This document shows positions 7,304-19,052 of a DNA stretch of 64,000 nucleotides, piece after piece; position 1 is the stretch's first letter, and every line of letters begins with the position of its first letter. The notes under the pieces are model-generated. The model did not search any database, was not told the origin of the DNA, and saw nothing but the letters and a program-made list of their open reading frames with translations. The position numbers were made by a program, and so were the translations under genes. The stretch comes from Pseudomonas asiatica. Lineage in GTDB: Bacteria > Pseudomonadota > Gammaproteobacteria > Pseudomonadales > Pseudomonadaceae. Where the stretch lies: the NCBI RefSeq assembly GCF_040214835.1, contig NZ_CP157874.1, positions 5,358,501-5,422,500 on the forward strand, given 5' to 3'.

Positions 7304-8467
7304 TCAGGCCTTGGCCCGCTCTTCCAGGATTGCCACGGCCGGCAGGACCTTGCCCTCGACGAACTCGAGGAAGGCGCCACCACCGGTAGAAATGTAGGAG
7401 ATATCGGCGCCAACGCCATATTTGTCGATGGCTGCCAGGGTGTCACCGCCACCGGCGATGGAGAACGCAGCGCTGTCGGCGATGGCCTTGGCCAGCACCT
7501 TGGTGCCGTTGCCGAACTGGTCGAATTCGAACACGCCGACCGGGCCGTTCCACAGGATGGTCTTCGACGACTTCAGCAACTCGGCGAAATTGGCAGCGGT
7601 TTGCGGGCCGATGTCCAGGATCATGTCGTCAGCGGCAACGTCGGCAATGGCCTTGACGGTGGCTTCGGCGCTCTCGGCGAACTCTTTGGCAACCACCACG
7701 TCGACCGGCAGAGGCACGCTGACCTTGGCGGCGATGGCCTTGGCGGTGTCGACCAGGTCAGGCTCGTACAGCGACTTGCCCACCGGGTGGCCGGCTGCGG
7801 CCAGGAAGGTGTTGGCAATGCCGCCACCGACGATCAGCTGGTCGCAGACCGAGCTCAGGCTGTTCAGCACGTCCAGCTTGGTGGAGACCTTGGAGCCGGC
7901 AACGATGGCTGCCATCGGCTTGGCCGGGGCCTTCAGGGCCTTGCCCAGGGCATCCAGCTCGGCTGCCAGCAGTGGGCCGGCAGCAGCGACCTTGGCGAAC
8001 TTGGCAACGCCATGGGTCGAACCTTCGGCACGGTGGGCAGTACCGAAAGCGTCCATGACGAACACGTCGCACAGAGCGGCGTATTTCTGCGCCAGCTCGT
8101 CGGCGTTCTTCTTCTCGCCCTTGTTGAAGCGCACGTTCTCGAACAGTACCAGGTCACCAGCCTTGACCTCGACACCGTCCAGGTAGTCGGCAACCAGCGG
8201 TACGTCGCGGCCCAGGGCCTTGCTCAGGTAGTCGGCGACCGGCTTGAGGCTGTTCTCGGCAGAGAACTCACCCTCGGTCGGGCGGCCCAGGTGCGAGCAG
8301 ACCATTACCGCCGCGCCCTTCTCCAGGGCCAGCTTGATGGTCGGCAGCGCTGCCAGGATACGCGCGTCGCTGGCTACCACACCGTCCTTCACAGGCACGT
8401 TGAGGTCTTCGCGGATCAGTACGCGCTTACCTTGCAGGTCGAGGTCGGTCATCTTCAACACGGTCAT
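7304..8467 (-). CDS. pgk: Phosphoglycerate kinase
   Basis: 387 aa, ATG at 8467. Interconverts 1,3-bisphosphoglycerate + ADP and 3-phosphoglycerate + ATP in the cytoplasm. Family motifs: [16 protein letters not shown] at the N-terminus, [11 protein letters not shown], the nucleotide-binding [13 protein letters not shown] and the C-terminal [13 protein letters not shown]. Length and motifs are standard. It lies 12 nt after the epd stop, as in the usual epd-pgk-fda arrangement of gamma-proteobacteria, and before the two lipoprotein genes. Confidence 0.96.
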   Translation of the reverse strand: MTVLKMTDLDLQGKRVLIREDLNVPVKDGVVASDARILAALPTIKLALEKGAAVMVCSHLGRPTEGEFSAENSLKPVADYLSKALGRDVPLVADYLDGVEVKAGDLVLFENVRFNKGEKKNADELAQKYAALCDVFVMDAFGTAHRAEGSTHGVAKFAKVAAAGPLLAAELDALGKALKAPAKPMAAIVAGSKVSTKLDVLNSLSSVCDQLIVGGGIANTFLAAAGHPVGKSLYEPDLVDTAKAIAAKVSVPLPVDVVVAKEFAESAEATVKAIADVAADDMILDIGPQTAANFAELLKSSKTILWNGPVGVFEFDQFGNGTKVLAKAIADSAAFSIAGGGDTLAAIDKYGVGADISYISTGGGAFLEFVEGKVLPAVAILEERAKA

Positions 8468-8479
8468 GAATGCAGTCCT

Positions 8480-9541
8480 TCAGGGCTGTTTGTTGCGGGT
8501 TGGGTGGACGACGTGCAGATAGTGTTCGGCAACGTCGAGCATACGGTTGGCGAACCCCCATTCGTTGTCGAACCAGGCCAGCAGGTTCACCAGGCGGGGG
8601 CCGGAAACACGGGTCTGGCTGGCATCGACGATCGCCGAATGCGGGTCATGGTTGAAATCACAGCTGGCGTGGGGCAACTCGGTGTAGGCCAGCAAGCCTT
8701 TCAGCGGGCCTTCCAGCGCCGCCTCGCGCAGCACCCGGTTGACTTCGGCCGCGCTGGTATCGCGGGCGGTCTGCAGGGTGATGTCCAGGCACGAGACGTT
8801 GACGGTCGGTACGCGTACCGCTTTGGCCTGGATTCGCCCGGCAAGTTCCGGAAGCAGGCGCTCGATGCCACGCGCCAGACCAGTGGACACCGGGATCACC
8901 GACTGGAAGGCCGAGCGCGTGCGGCGCAGGTCTTCGTGGTGGTAGGCGTCGATCACCGGCTGGTCGTTCATCGCCGAGTGGATGGTGGTGATCTGCACGT
9001 ACTCGATGCCGAATGCCTGGTCCAGCACGCGCAGCAGCGGCACACCGCAGTTGGTGGTGCACGATGCGTTGGACACCAGGCGCTCGTTGCCGGTCAGGCA
9101 GGCCTGGTTGACGCCGTAGACCACCGTGGCATCGACGTCGGCCTCGCTGGCCATTGGCTGCGAGAACAGCACCCGCGGCGCGCCGGCGTCGAGGAAACGC
9201 TGGCCATCGGCGCGGGTGTGGTAGGCGCCGGAGCACTCCAGCACCAGGTCGATGTCCAGGGCGGCCCAGTCGATGCCTTCGGGGGTGGCACTGCGCATCA
9301 CCTTCACGCAGTCGCCATTGATATGCAGACAGTCGCCATCGACCTTCACCTCACCGGGGAAACGCCCGTGGGTGGAGTCGAAGCGTGTCAGGTATTCCAG
9401 GCTGGCCTGGTCGGCCAGGTCGTTCAGCGCGACGATCTCGAAACCGGCCTTTGCCCCCCGCTCGAACAGCGCGCGCAGGACACAGCGGCCGATACGGCCA
9501 TAACCGTTGAGTGCAACTTTGTAGGGACGCAGGTGGGGCAT
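8480..9541 (-). CDS. epd: Erythrose-4-phosphate / glyceraldehyde-3-phosphate-type dehydrogenase
   Basis: 353 aa from ATG at 9541; the open frame continues upstream into REP sequence, which is not coding. NAD-binding start VALNGYGRIGRCVLRAL and catalytic SNASCTTNC with Cys161 define the GAPDH superfamily. Position before pgk and the sequence type fit Epd, which oxidises erythrose-4-phosphate to 4-phosphoerythronate on the route to pyridoxal phosphate. A glycolytic GAPDH role cannot be excluded from sequence. The gene follows tktA, separated by a REP pair, and precedes pgk by 12 nt. Confidence 0.9.
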   Translation of the reverse strand: MPHLRPYKVALNGYGRIGRCVLRALFERGAKAGFEIVALNDLADQASLEYLTRFDSTHGRFPGEVKVDGDCLHINGDCVKVMRSATPEGIDWAALDIDLVLECSGAYHTRADGQRFLDAGAPRVLFSQPMASEADVDATVVYGVNQACLTGNERLVSNASCTTNCGVPLLRVLDQAFGIEYVQITTIHSAMNDQPVIDAYHHEDLRRTRSAFQSVIPVSTGLARGIERLLPELAGRIQAKAVRVPTVNVSCLDITLQTARDTSAAEVNRVLREAALEGPLKGLLAYTELPHASCDFNHDPHSAIVDASQTRVSGPRLVNLLAWFDNEWGFANRMLDVAEHYLHVVHPTRNKQP

Positions 9542-9569
9542 TCGTTGGCTCGCTAACGCATGATGGCTG

Positions 9570-9680
9570 TTGGGGCCGCATTGCGGCCCATCGCGACACA
9601 AGGCCGCTCCTACAAGGAGCTGCATGCGCAGTACCCTGTAGGAGCGGCCTTGTGTCGCGATGGAGGGCGAAGCCCTCCCC
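9570..9680. repeat. REP pair (GCGACACAAGGCCGC type), inverted
   Basis: GGGGCCGCATTGCGGCCCATCG plus GACACAAGGCCGCTCC faces GTAGGAGCGGCCTTGTGTCG plus a GGAGGGCGAAGCCCTCC hairpin. It separates tktA from epd. Confidence 0.85.
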
Positions 9681-9721
9681 CTTGCACGACCTGGAGGGCG
9701 TCACTGCCCTCCATTGATTCA

Positions 9722-11719
9722 TCAGTCTTCCAGCAGCTCTTCGGCAGTACCGAGGATGTTCTCCAGGGTGAAGCCGAACTCTTCGAACAGTGCCGAAGCC
9801 GGCGCCGACTCACCGTAGGTGGTCATGCCGATGATACGACCTTCCAGGCCGACGTACTTGTACCAGAAGTCGGCGTGAGCGGCTTCGATGGCGATACGCG
9901 CACCTACTTCCAGCGGCAGCACGGACTGCTTGTAGGCAGCGTCCTGGGCATCGAACACGCTGGTGCACGGCATGGAAACCACGCGCACCTTGCGGCCTTG
10001 TTCGGTCAGCTTGGCGTGCGCCTGAACAGCCAGGCCCACTTCGGAACCGGTGGCGATCAGGATCAGCTCAGGCTCGCCGGCGCAGTCCTTGAGCACGTAG
10101 CCGCCGCGGCTGATGTCGGCGATCTGCTGGGCGTCGCGGTCCTGGTGCTGCAGGTTCTGGCGCGAGAAGATCAGCGCCGAAGGGCCGTCCTTGCGCTCCA
10201 GGGCGTTTTTCCAGGACACGGCGGATTCCACCGCGTCGGCTGGGCGCCAGGTGTCCAGGTTCGGCGTGCTGCGCAGGCTGGTCAATTGCTCGATCGGCTG
10301 GTGAGTCGGGCCGTCTTCGCCCAGGCCGATGGAGTCGTGGGTGTAGACGTGGATCACGCGCTGCTTCATCAGTGCCGACATGCGCACGGCGTTACGGGCG
10401 TATTCCATGAACATCAGGAAGGTCGCGCCGTAAGGCACCAGGCCACCGTGCAGGGCAACGCCGTTCATGATGGCGGTCATGCCGAACTCGCGCACGCCAT
10501 AGAACACGTAGTTGCCGCTGGCGTCGTTGGCTTCTACACCCTTGCAGCCCTTCCACAGGGTCAGGTTGGAGCCGGCCAGGTCGGCCGAACCGCCGAGGAA
10601 CTCTGGCAGCAGCGGGCCGAAGGCGTTCAGGGCGTTCTGGCTGGCCTTGCGGCTGGCGATGGTTTCGCCCTTGGCGGCCACTTCGTTGATGTAGGCCTGG
10701 GCCTTCTCGCTGAAGTCGGCCGGCAGCTCGCCGCTGTCACGGCGCTTGAACTCGGCAGCCAGCTCCGGGTAGGCCTTGGCGTAGGCGTCGAAACGCTGGT
10801 TCCAGTCGGCTTCGGCCTTGGCACCGGCAGCCTTGGCGTCCCACTCGGCGTAGATCTCGGCCGGGATTTCGAACGGGCCGTGGTTCCAGTTCAGTTCCTT
10901 GCGGGCCAGGGCGATTTCGTCGTTGCCCAGCGGTGCACCGTGGCAGTCTTCCTTGCCCTGCTTGTTCGGCGAGCCGAAACCGATGATGGTCTTGCAGCAG
11001 ATCAGGGTCGGGCGATCGCTCTTGCGAGCGGTCTCGATGGCGGTCTTGATCTCGTCGGCGTCATGGCCGTCGACGTTGCGGATCACCTGCCAGTTGTACG
11101 CTTCGAAGCGCGCCGGGGTGTTGTCGGTGAACCAGCCGTGCACTTCGCCGTCGATGGAAATGCCGTTGTCGTCGTAGAAGGCGATCAGCTTGTTCAGGCC
11201 CAGGGTGCCGGCCAGCGAAGCGACTTCGTGGGAGATACCTTCCATCATGCAGCCGTCGCCGAGGAACACGTAGGTGTTGTGGTCGACGATGTTGTGGCCG
11301 TCACGGTTGAACTGGGCGGCGAGCACTTTTTCGGCCAGGGCGAAGCCCACGGCGTTGGCGATACCCTGGCCGAGCGGGCCGGTGGTGGTCTCGACGCCTG
11401 GGGTGTAGCCGTATTCCGGGTGGCCCGGGGTGCGGCTGTGCAGCTGGCGGAAGCCTTTGATGTCATCGATGGTGACGTCGTAGCCGGTCAGGTGCAGCAG
11501 CGAGTAGATCAGCATCGAACCGTGGCCGTTGGACAGCACGAAGCGGTCACGGTCGGCGAAACTCGGGTTGCTCGGGTTGTGCTTCAGATAGTCGCGCCAA
11601 AGCACTTCGGCGATATCCGCCATGCCCATGGGGGCACCTGGGTGGCCGCTGTTGGCCTTTTGCACGGCATCCATGCTGAGGGCACGAATGGCGTTGGCAC
11701 GTTCACGACGGCTGGGCAT
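9722..11719 (-). CDS. tktA: Transketolase
   Basis: 665 aa, ATG at 11719 with GGAGAT 8 nt upstream. A thiamine-diphosphate enzyme moving two-carbon ketol units between sugar phosphates in the pentose phosphate pathway. The thiamine-binding motif [18 protein letters not shown] and the family blocks [18 protein letters not shown] and [14 protein letters not shown] are all present, and the length is standard. It is first in the minus-strand block tktA-epd-pgk-fda; its product pool (erythrose-4-phosphate) is the substrate of the next gene. A REP pair follows the gene. Confidence 0.96.
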   Translation of the reverse strand: MPSRRERANAIRALSMDAVQKANSGHPGAPMGMADIAEVLWRDYLKHNPSNPSFADRDRFVLSNGHGSMLIYSLLHLTGYDVTIDDIKGFRQLHSRTPGHPEYGYTPGVETTTGPLGQGIANAVGFALAEKVLAAQFNRDGHNIVDHNTYVFLGDGCMMEGISHEVASLAGTLGLNKLIAFYDDNGISIDGEVHGWFTDNTPARFEAYNWQVIRNVDGHDADEIKTAIETARKSDRPTLICCKTIIGFGSPNKQGKEDCHGAPLGNDEIALARKELNWNHGPFEIPAEIYAEWDAKAAGAKAEADWNQRFDAYAKAYPELAAEFKRRDSGELPADFSEKAQAYINEVAAKGETIASRKASQNALNAFGPLLPEFLGGSADLAGSNLTLWKGCKGVEANDASGNYVFYGVREFGMTAIMNGVALHGGLVPYGATFLMFMEYARNAVRMSALMKQRVIHVYTHDSIGLGEDGPTHQPIEQLTSLRSTPNLDTWRPADAVESAVSWKNALERKDGPSALIFSRQNLQHQDRDAQQIADISRGGYVLKDCAGEPELILIATGSEVGLAVQAHAKLTEQGRKVRVVSMPCTSVFDAQDAAYKQSVLPLEVGARIAIEAAHADFWYKYVGLEGRIIGMTTYGESAPASALFEEFGFTLENILGTAEELLED

Positions 11720-11868
11720 CGCTGATCTCCTGGGGGGCTTGAATAGGTGGTGTCACGAAAAAAGGCGGCCATTTTCGCCCACTGGGGGGGCTTGGGGCAA
11801 TGACGTATGGTCGCAGTCGGGGGATTTTCCTCTGATTGGCACTGATTTCGGGGCAAAATCTGGAAATC

Positions 11869-11969
11869 GGTGCCGGCTTCTTCGCGGGTGAACCCGCTCC
11901 CACAGGTTCAGCACTGCCCTCAGCCTTGGTGCGACCCTGTGGGAGCGGGTTCACCCGCGAAGAGGCCCG
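11869..11969. repeat. REP pair (GGGTGAACCC type), inverted
   Basis: Two inverted copies of the CTTCGCGGGTGAACCCGC unit and its complement are separated by about 35 nt, in the divergent tktA/ArsR-gene interval. That interval (11720-12063) otherwise holds the tktA leader and the 28-bp palindrome and promoter of the next gene. Confidence 0.85.
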
Positions 11970-11997
11970 AAAGGGCAACCCCGCACTCCGCCCATCA

Positions 11998-12025
11998 GCC
12001 AATATCAAAACTTTTTGATATTGGC
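11998..12025. promoter_or_regulatory. 28-bp palindromic operator, probable SahR-type site
   Basis: GCCAATATCAAAA and its exact complement TTTTGATATTGGC flank a CT centre, so 26 of 28 bases are symmetric. It lies 39 nt upstream of the ArsR-methyltransferase gene and abuts the promoter. An ArsR-family protein normally binds such a palindrome at its own promoter, so autoregulation of this gene and metK is the natural inference. Confidence 0.8.
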
Positions 12026-12026
12026 C

Positions 12027-12055
12027 TTGCTAGGGCAACGATGCCTGTCTAGACT
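12027..12055 (+). promoter_or_regulatory. Candidate sigma-70 promoter of the ArsR-methyltransferase/metK unit
   Basis: TTGCTA (12027-12032), a 17-nt spacer and TAGACT (12050-12055). Transcription would start at about 12062, at or next to the ATG at 12064, which has no Shine-Dalgarno sequence, so the message may be leaderless. The element sits immediately beside the palindromic operator. Confidence 0.5.
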
Positions 12056-12063
12056 GCCGCACC

Positions 12064-13056
12064 ATGAACCTCCGTGCGCAATCGATCCCCGAGCAACGCG
12101 AAGCATTGGCTGCCCTGTGCAAAGCCAGTGGCGACGAGTTGCGCCTGAACGTATTGCGCGCCCTGGCCAACGACTCGTTCGGCGTGCTGGAGCTGGCGCA
12201 GATCTTCGACGTGGGCCAGTCGGGCATGAGCCACCACCTGAAGGTACTGGCCCAGGCCGAGCTGGTGGCGACCCGCCGCGAGGGCAATGCCATTTTCTAC
12301 CGCCGCGCCCTGCCCGACAGCCTGCGCCTGGGCGGTCGGCTGCACGCGGCGCTGCTCGAAGAAGTGGACGACCTGGCCCTGCCGCCTGACGTGCAGGCGC
12401 GCATCGCCCAGGTGCAGCAACGCCGCGCAGCCACCAGCCAGGACTTCTTCCTGCGCGTGGAAGAGAAATTCCGCGCCCAGCAAGACCTGATCGCCGGCCT
12501 GCCGCAGTACCGCGAAAGCCTGCTGGCGCTGCTCGACAAACTGAATTTCGACCCGGCCGCCAGCGCCCTCGAGGTCGGCCCCGGTGACGGTGGCTTCCTG
12601 CCCGACCTGGCCCGGCGCTTCGCCCAGGTCACCGCCCTGGACAACAGCCCGACCATGCTCGAACTGGCGCGCCAGGTGTGCCAGCGCGAAGGGCTCGACA
12701 ACGTGAACCTGCAGTTGGCCGATGCACTGGGTGCAACGGATGTGGCCGCCGACTGCGTTGTGCTGAACATGGTGCTGCACCATTTCAGCGACCCGGCCCT
12801 GGCCTTGCGCCAGCTGGCCAAACGGGTGAAGGCAGGCGGCAGCCTGCTGGTAACCGAACTGTGCAGCCATGACCAGGGGTGGGCGCGCGAAGCCTGCGGC
12901 GACCTGTGGCTTGGCTTCGAACAGGACGACCTGGCCCGTTGGGCCAACGCCGCCGGGCTGGCCCCCGGGGACAGCCTGTACGTGGGCTTGCGTAACGGTT
13001 TCCAGATTCAGGTCCGCCATTTCCAGCGGACGGCTGGCGACATACAACATCGGTAA
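12064..13056 (+). CDS. ArsR-family regulator fused to a SAM-dependent methyltransferase domain (SahR-like)
   Basis: 330 aa. Residues about 10-95 form an ArsR winged helix (LELAQIFDVGQSGMSHHLKV as recognition helices), without the usual metal-binding Cys motif. Residues about 150-325 are a class I methyltransferase fold with the SAM-binding motif EVGPGDGGF at 170-178 and motif II region VTALDNSP. metK starts 18 nt downstream, so the two are co-transcribed. From established knowledge, SahR-type ArsR proteins control methionine/SAM-cycle genes in Proteobacteria in response to S-adenosylhomocysteine; this gene fits by position and by its methyltransferase-like domain, which could sense SAM or SAH rather than methylate. 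A true methyltransferase role is the alternative. Confidence 0.85.
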   Translation: MNLRAQSIPEQREALAALCKASGDELRLNVLRALANDSFGVLELAQIFDVGQSGMSHHLKVLAQAELVATRREGNAIFYRRALPDSLRLGGRLHAALLEEVDDLALPPDVQARIAQVQQRRAATSQDFFLRVEEKFRAQQDLIAGLPQYRESLLALLDKLNFDPAASALEVGPGDGGFLPDLARRFAQVTALDNSPTMLELARQVCQREGLDNVNLQLADALGATDVAADCVVLNMVLHHFSDPALALRQLAKRVKAGGSLLVTELCSHDQGWAREACGDLWLGFEQDDLARWANAAGLAPGDSLYVGLRNGFQIQVRHFQRTAGDIQHR

Positions 13057-13074
13057 ATTTCAGGAACCTTCGAG

Positions 13075-16111
<3,037 letters not shown>

Positions 16112-16243
16112 TTATTTACCAATTTACCCGTAGGAAAATCCCGAGATTAAGCCGGAAAACCCCAACAAGGGTTTCTAAATGGGCAAAACCAAGGCAGGAT
16201 TTCCCCCAACTTTTGCTGCCCCGCCCCGTCAAGGAGGCTTTTC

Positions 16244-16636
16244 ATGAAACGTATTTCGACCCTTTTCCTGCTCGCGACACTGGGCCTGGCCGCTGGCGCC
16301 GTACAAGCCGCCCAGCCGGATGCCGGCCTGACCGGTTGCGCCGCCAAGCGTAGCGCCATTGAGAACCAGTTGAAGATTGCCCGTGACCACGGCAACAACG
16401 ATCAGGCCGCGGGGCTTGAAGAGGCACTGCGAGGGGTCGACAACTGCACCGATGCCGGCCTGCGCAAGGAACGTGAGCAGAAGGTGCTCGACGCCCGTCA
16501 CGAAGTGGCGCAGCGGGAAAAGGACTTGAAGAAAGCCGAGAAGAAAGGCGATTCGGAGAAGATCAACAAGCGCAAGGACAAGCTGGCAGAGTCGCGCAAG
16601 GAACTGCAGGAAGCGGTGGAAGATCTGGATCGCTGA
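16244..16636 (+). CDS. DUF1090 family periplasmic protein
   Basis: 130 aa, ATG at 16244 with AAGGAGG 8 nt upstream, a very strong site. A cleavable signal peptide (MKRISTLFLLATLGLAAGAVQA) precedes a short segment with two cysteines (TGCAAKRSA and DNCTDAG) and then a long charged helix rich in Lys and Glu, likely coiled coil. This is the pattern of DUF1090 (E. coli YqjC). Function unknown; probably a small exported helical protein. It stands alone and is followed by a REP pair. Confidence 0.85.
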   Translation: MKRISTLFLLATLGLAAGAVQAAQPDAGLTGCAAKRSAIENQLKIARDHGNNDQAAGLEEALRGVDNCTDAGLRKEREQKVLDARHEVAQREKDLKKAEKKGDSEKINKRKDKLAESRKELQEAVEDLDR

Positions 16637-16661
16637 GGCCCCGACCGGGCAAACGCGATCA

Positions 16662-16780
16662 TTGTAGGAGCGGCCTTGTGTCGCGATGGGCCGCAAAGCG
16701 GCCCCGGCGATTTGTGCATCAGCTGAAATCCTGGGGCCGCTGCGCAGCCCTATCGCGACACAAGGCCGCTCCTACACAGG
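16662..16780. repeat. REP pair (GCGACACAAGGCCGC type), inverted
   Basis: TTGTAGGAGCGGCCTTGTGT with GGGCCGCAAAGCGGCCC is inverted against GGGGCCGCTGCGCAGCCC with CGCGACACAAGGCCGC. It lies between convergent genes. Confidence 0.85.
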
Positions 16781-16793
16781 GCAATGCAGTCCA

Positions 16794-17240
16794 TCAATGA
16801 TTGCGGAATTCCGTATGACAGGCCTTGCAAGCCGCTTCGACCTTGTCCATCGGCACCTTCAGCTGAGCAGCGTCCAGCGGCTGGCTGCGGGTGACATCGA
16901 CCAGTTCGCCAGTGACGCCTTCCAGCTGCCGGGCCAGGTCATGAAAGCGTGCCTGACGCTCCCATACCTCGGCACGCGCGCTACTGTCGCCACCATCACG
17001 CGCCTGTGGGAAGTGCTGCCAGGGCTGGTGCGAAAGGTTGTCCAGCTTCAGCGCACCGTCGGCAAACTTCACCCCGTCGAACGGCAACCGCCCACGCAAC
17101 ATGCCGCCCAGGTCTTCGCTTGTCTTGAGCATGTCCTTGAAGATCACCTTGCGCTTGCCCAGCGGGGAGTTCGGGTCAACCCGGTCACAACCACCCAAGG
17201 CCAGTGCGGCCAACAGAACAACGGTCAATCGCTTCAACAT
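16794..17240 (-). CDS. Cytochrome c'-like lipoprotein
   Basis: 148 aa from ATG at 17240; a GTG three codons upstream is the alternative. The N-terminus MLKRLTVVLLAALALGGCDR is a lipoprotein signal with lipobox LGGC. The only heme-binding motif, CKACH at 138-142, is close to the C-terminus, which is the hallmark of the cytochrome c' four-helix bundle family; the helical body (LGGMLRGRLPFDGVKFADGA) agrees. Cytochromes c' are usually soluble periplasmic heme proteins that bind NO or CO or transfer electrons; here membrane anchoring is predicted. No obvious redox partner gene is adjacent. Confidence 0.75.
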   Translation of the reverse strand: MLKRLTVVLLAALALGGCDRVDPNSPLGKRKVIFKDMLKTSEDLGGMLRGRLPFDGVKFADGALKLDNLSHQPWQHFPQARDGGDSSARAEVWERQARFHDLARQLEGVTGELVDVTRSQPLDAAQLKVPMDKVEAACKACHTEFRNH

Positions 17241-17359
17241 CACGGTCACTTCGGCCTACGCAAATGGGCGGCCAGTATCGCTGCCCAGCGGCCAAAGACC
17301 AATAGCCACATAAAAAACAGGGGCGAATATCCGTGTTCACCCATGACAGGAACGTACTC

Positions 17360-18511
17360 ATGAAATCTGCCCTGCGCCATCTGGCCTGGACACTCCCGGC
17401 GCTGGCCCTGCTGGCCGGCTGCAACGGTGGCGAAAGCGCCAAACCTGAGCCCCATGCCATCGCCACCTACGCCAATGCCACCTGGCAGGACCTGCCTGCC
17501 GTCAGCGACAGCGACCTGGTGGCGGGTTTCCAGGCCTGGCGCAACGGCTGTGAAAAGCTCAAGCGCGACACCGTCTGGGCCAGCACCTGCGAAGCAGCCG
17601 CCAGCGTGCCCGACAATGCCTTGCAGGTGCGCGCCTTCCTGCAACAGAACCTGCAGGTATACGGCCTGCGTTCGGCCGAAAACAATGCCAACGGCCTGAT
17701 CACCGGTTACTACGAACCGGTCTACCCTGGCAGCCTGAGCCAATCGGCAACCAACCACGTGGCGGTCTACGGCATCCCCGACGACATGATCGTGGTCGAC
17801 CTGGCCAGCGTGTACCCCGAACTCAAGGGCAAGCGCCTGCGCGGTCGCCTCGATGGCCGGGTGCTAAAGCCTTACGACACCGCCGAGGTGATCAACCGTG
17901 ACGGCGTCAAGGCACCGGTGCTGGCCTGGCTGACCGACCCGATGGACCTGCAGTTTCTGCAGATTCAGGGTTCCGGCCGGGTACAACTGGAAGACGGGCG
18001 CCAGCTGCGCCTGGGTTACGCCGACCAGAACGGCCACCCCTACCGGCCGATCGGGCGCTGGCTGGTGGAACAGGGCCAGTTGAAGAAGGAGGAAGTGAGC
18101 ATGGGCGCCATTCATGCCTGGGCCCAGGCCAACCCACAACGGGTGCCGGAACTGCTCGCCAGCAACCCCAGCTACGTGTTCTTCAGCACCCGCCCGGACA
18201 GCAACGAAGGGCCACGCGGTTCGCTGAACGTACCGCTGACCGCTGGCTACAGCGTGGCCATCGACCGCAAGGTGATTCCGCTGGGCAGCTTGCTGTGGTT
18301 GTCCACCACTCGCCCGGACGGTACGCCGGTGGTACGCCCGGTGGGGGCCCAGGATACCGGCGGGGCAATTACTGGCGAGGTGCGCGCGGACCTGTTCTGG
18401 GGCACTGGGCCGGAAGCTGGAGAACTGGCCGGGAACATGAAGCAGCAGGGGCAGATCTGGATGCTGTGGCCCAAGGGCAAGCCGCTGCCCGAGGTGCCGA
18501 AAGTGCCTTGA
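17360..18511 (+). CDS. mltA: Membrane-bound lytic murein transglycosylase A
   Basis: 383 aa; ATG at 17360 has AGGA upstream and gives MKSALRHLAWTLPALALLAG with lipobox LAGC. MltA cleaves the MurNAc-GlcNAc bond of peptidoglycan with 1,6-anhydro product, from the outer membrane inner leaflet. The MltA domain covers GYYEPVYPGSL to LQIQGSGRVQL and is followed by the C-terminal 3D domain with the conserved aspartates in QDTGGAITGEVRADLFWG. Standard length. It is monocistronic by layout, divergent from the cytochrome c'-like gene. Confidence 0.95.
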   Translation: MKSALRHLAWTLPALALLAGCNGGESAKPEPHAIATYANATWQDLPAVSDSDLVAGFQAWRNGCEKLKRDTVWASTCEAAASVPDNALQVRAFLQQNLQVYGLRSAENNANGLITGYYEPVYPGSLSQSATNHVAVYGIPDDMIVVDLASVYPELKGKRLRGRLDGRVLKPYDTAEVINRDGVKAPVLAWLTDPMDLQFLQIQGSGRVQLEDGRQLRLGYADQNGHPYRPIGRWLVEQGQLKKEEVSMGAIHAWAQANPQRVPELLASNPSYVFFSTRPDSNEGPRGSLNVPLTAGYSVAIDRKVIPLGSLLWLSTTRPDGTPVVRPVGAQDTGGAITGEVRADLFWGTGPEAGELAGNMKQQGQIWMLWPKGKPLPEVPKVP

Positions 18512-18521
18512 TCGGCGGTGG

Positions 18522-18632
18522 ATTCTTCGCGGGCTCGTCGGACCGCCGCACCGCCGCTCCCACAGGTACACCACAGGATTCAGGGGCTGTGATGTACCTG
18601 TGAGAGCGTGCAAGCCCGCGAAGAAGGCGACG
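18522..18632. repeat. Degenerate REP pair
   Basis: CTTCGCGGGCTCGTCGGACC and GTGAGAGCGTGCAAGCCCGC retain only parts of the REP core, and the arms no longer match fully. The right flank CGAAGAAGGCGACGCGGT is the same as at the REP pair near 59060. Confidence 0.65.
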
Positions 18633-18637
18633 CGGTC

Positions 18638-19024
18638 TCAGATGGAAACCACGAAGAAGGCCACGATTATCGCCATCCCGGCAAACCACACCAGCGATCG
18701 CAGCATGGCCCAGTCGGCCAGGTAACAGATGATGTAGAGCAGCCGGCTGGTGATGTACATCACCCCCAGCACATCCTGGGTCACCTGCTCGGCATTGCCG
18801 ACGATATCCGCCACCAGCACCGCCGCGGCAAATGCCGGGAAGGCCTCGTAACTGTTCTGCTGGGCAGCATGCGCGCGCCGCGGCAGCCCGGACAGGGTAT
18901 CCAGGAACGCACGCGGGTCGTGGTTGTCGCGCAGTCGGAAGCGGCCACTACCGGCCTTGGCGATCAACGCGCACAGTGGCGGCAAGAGCAGCGCGATCAG
19001 GATGCACCACAGGGCAACAGTCAT
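18638..19024 (-). CDS. MAPEG-family membrane protein
   Basis: 128 aa, ATG at 19024 with GGAG 8 nt upstream. Four hydrophobic segments are visible. The conserved MAPEG blocks follow: RDNHDPRAFLDTLSG, then RAHAAQQNSYEAFPAFAAAVL (the RAxxAxxNxxE signature) and ITSRLLYIICYLADW. MAPEG proteins are membrane glutathione-linked enzymes in eukaryotes; bacterial members have unclear functions. It starts 28 nt after the DMT transporter gene on the same strand, so the two are probably co-transcribed. Confidence 0.85.
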   Translation of the reverse strand: MTVALWCILIALLLPPLCALIAKAGSGRFRLRDNHDPRAFLDTLSGLPRRAHAAQQNSYEAFPAFAAAVLVADIVGNAEQVTQDVLGVMYITSRLLYIICYLADWAMLRSLVWFAGMAIIVAFFVVSI

Positions 19025-19052
19025 GGACAGGACTCCTTGTTCAGTCTTCGGG

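Noticed and set aside
7601..11725. Long plus-strand open frames (7601-9556 and 9560-11725) opposite pgk, epd and tktA
   Set aside because: Their composition is that of the reverse of real genes, they lack ribosome-binding sites, and they run through a REP pair.
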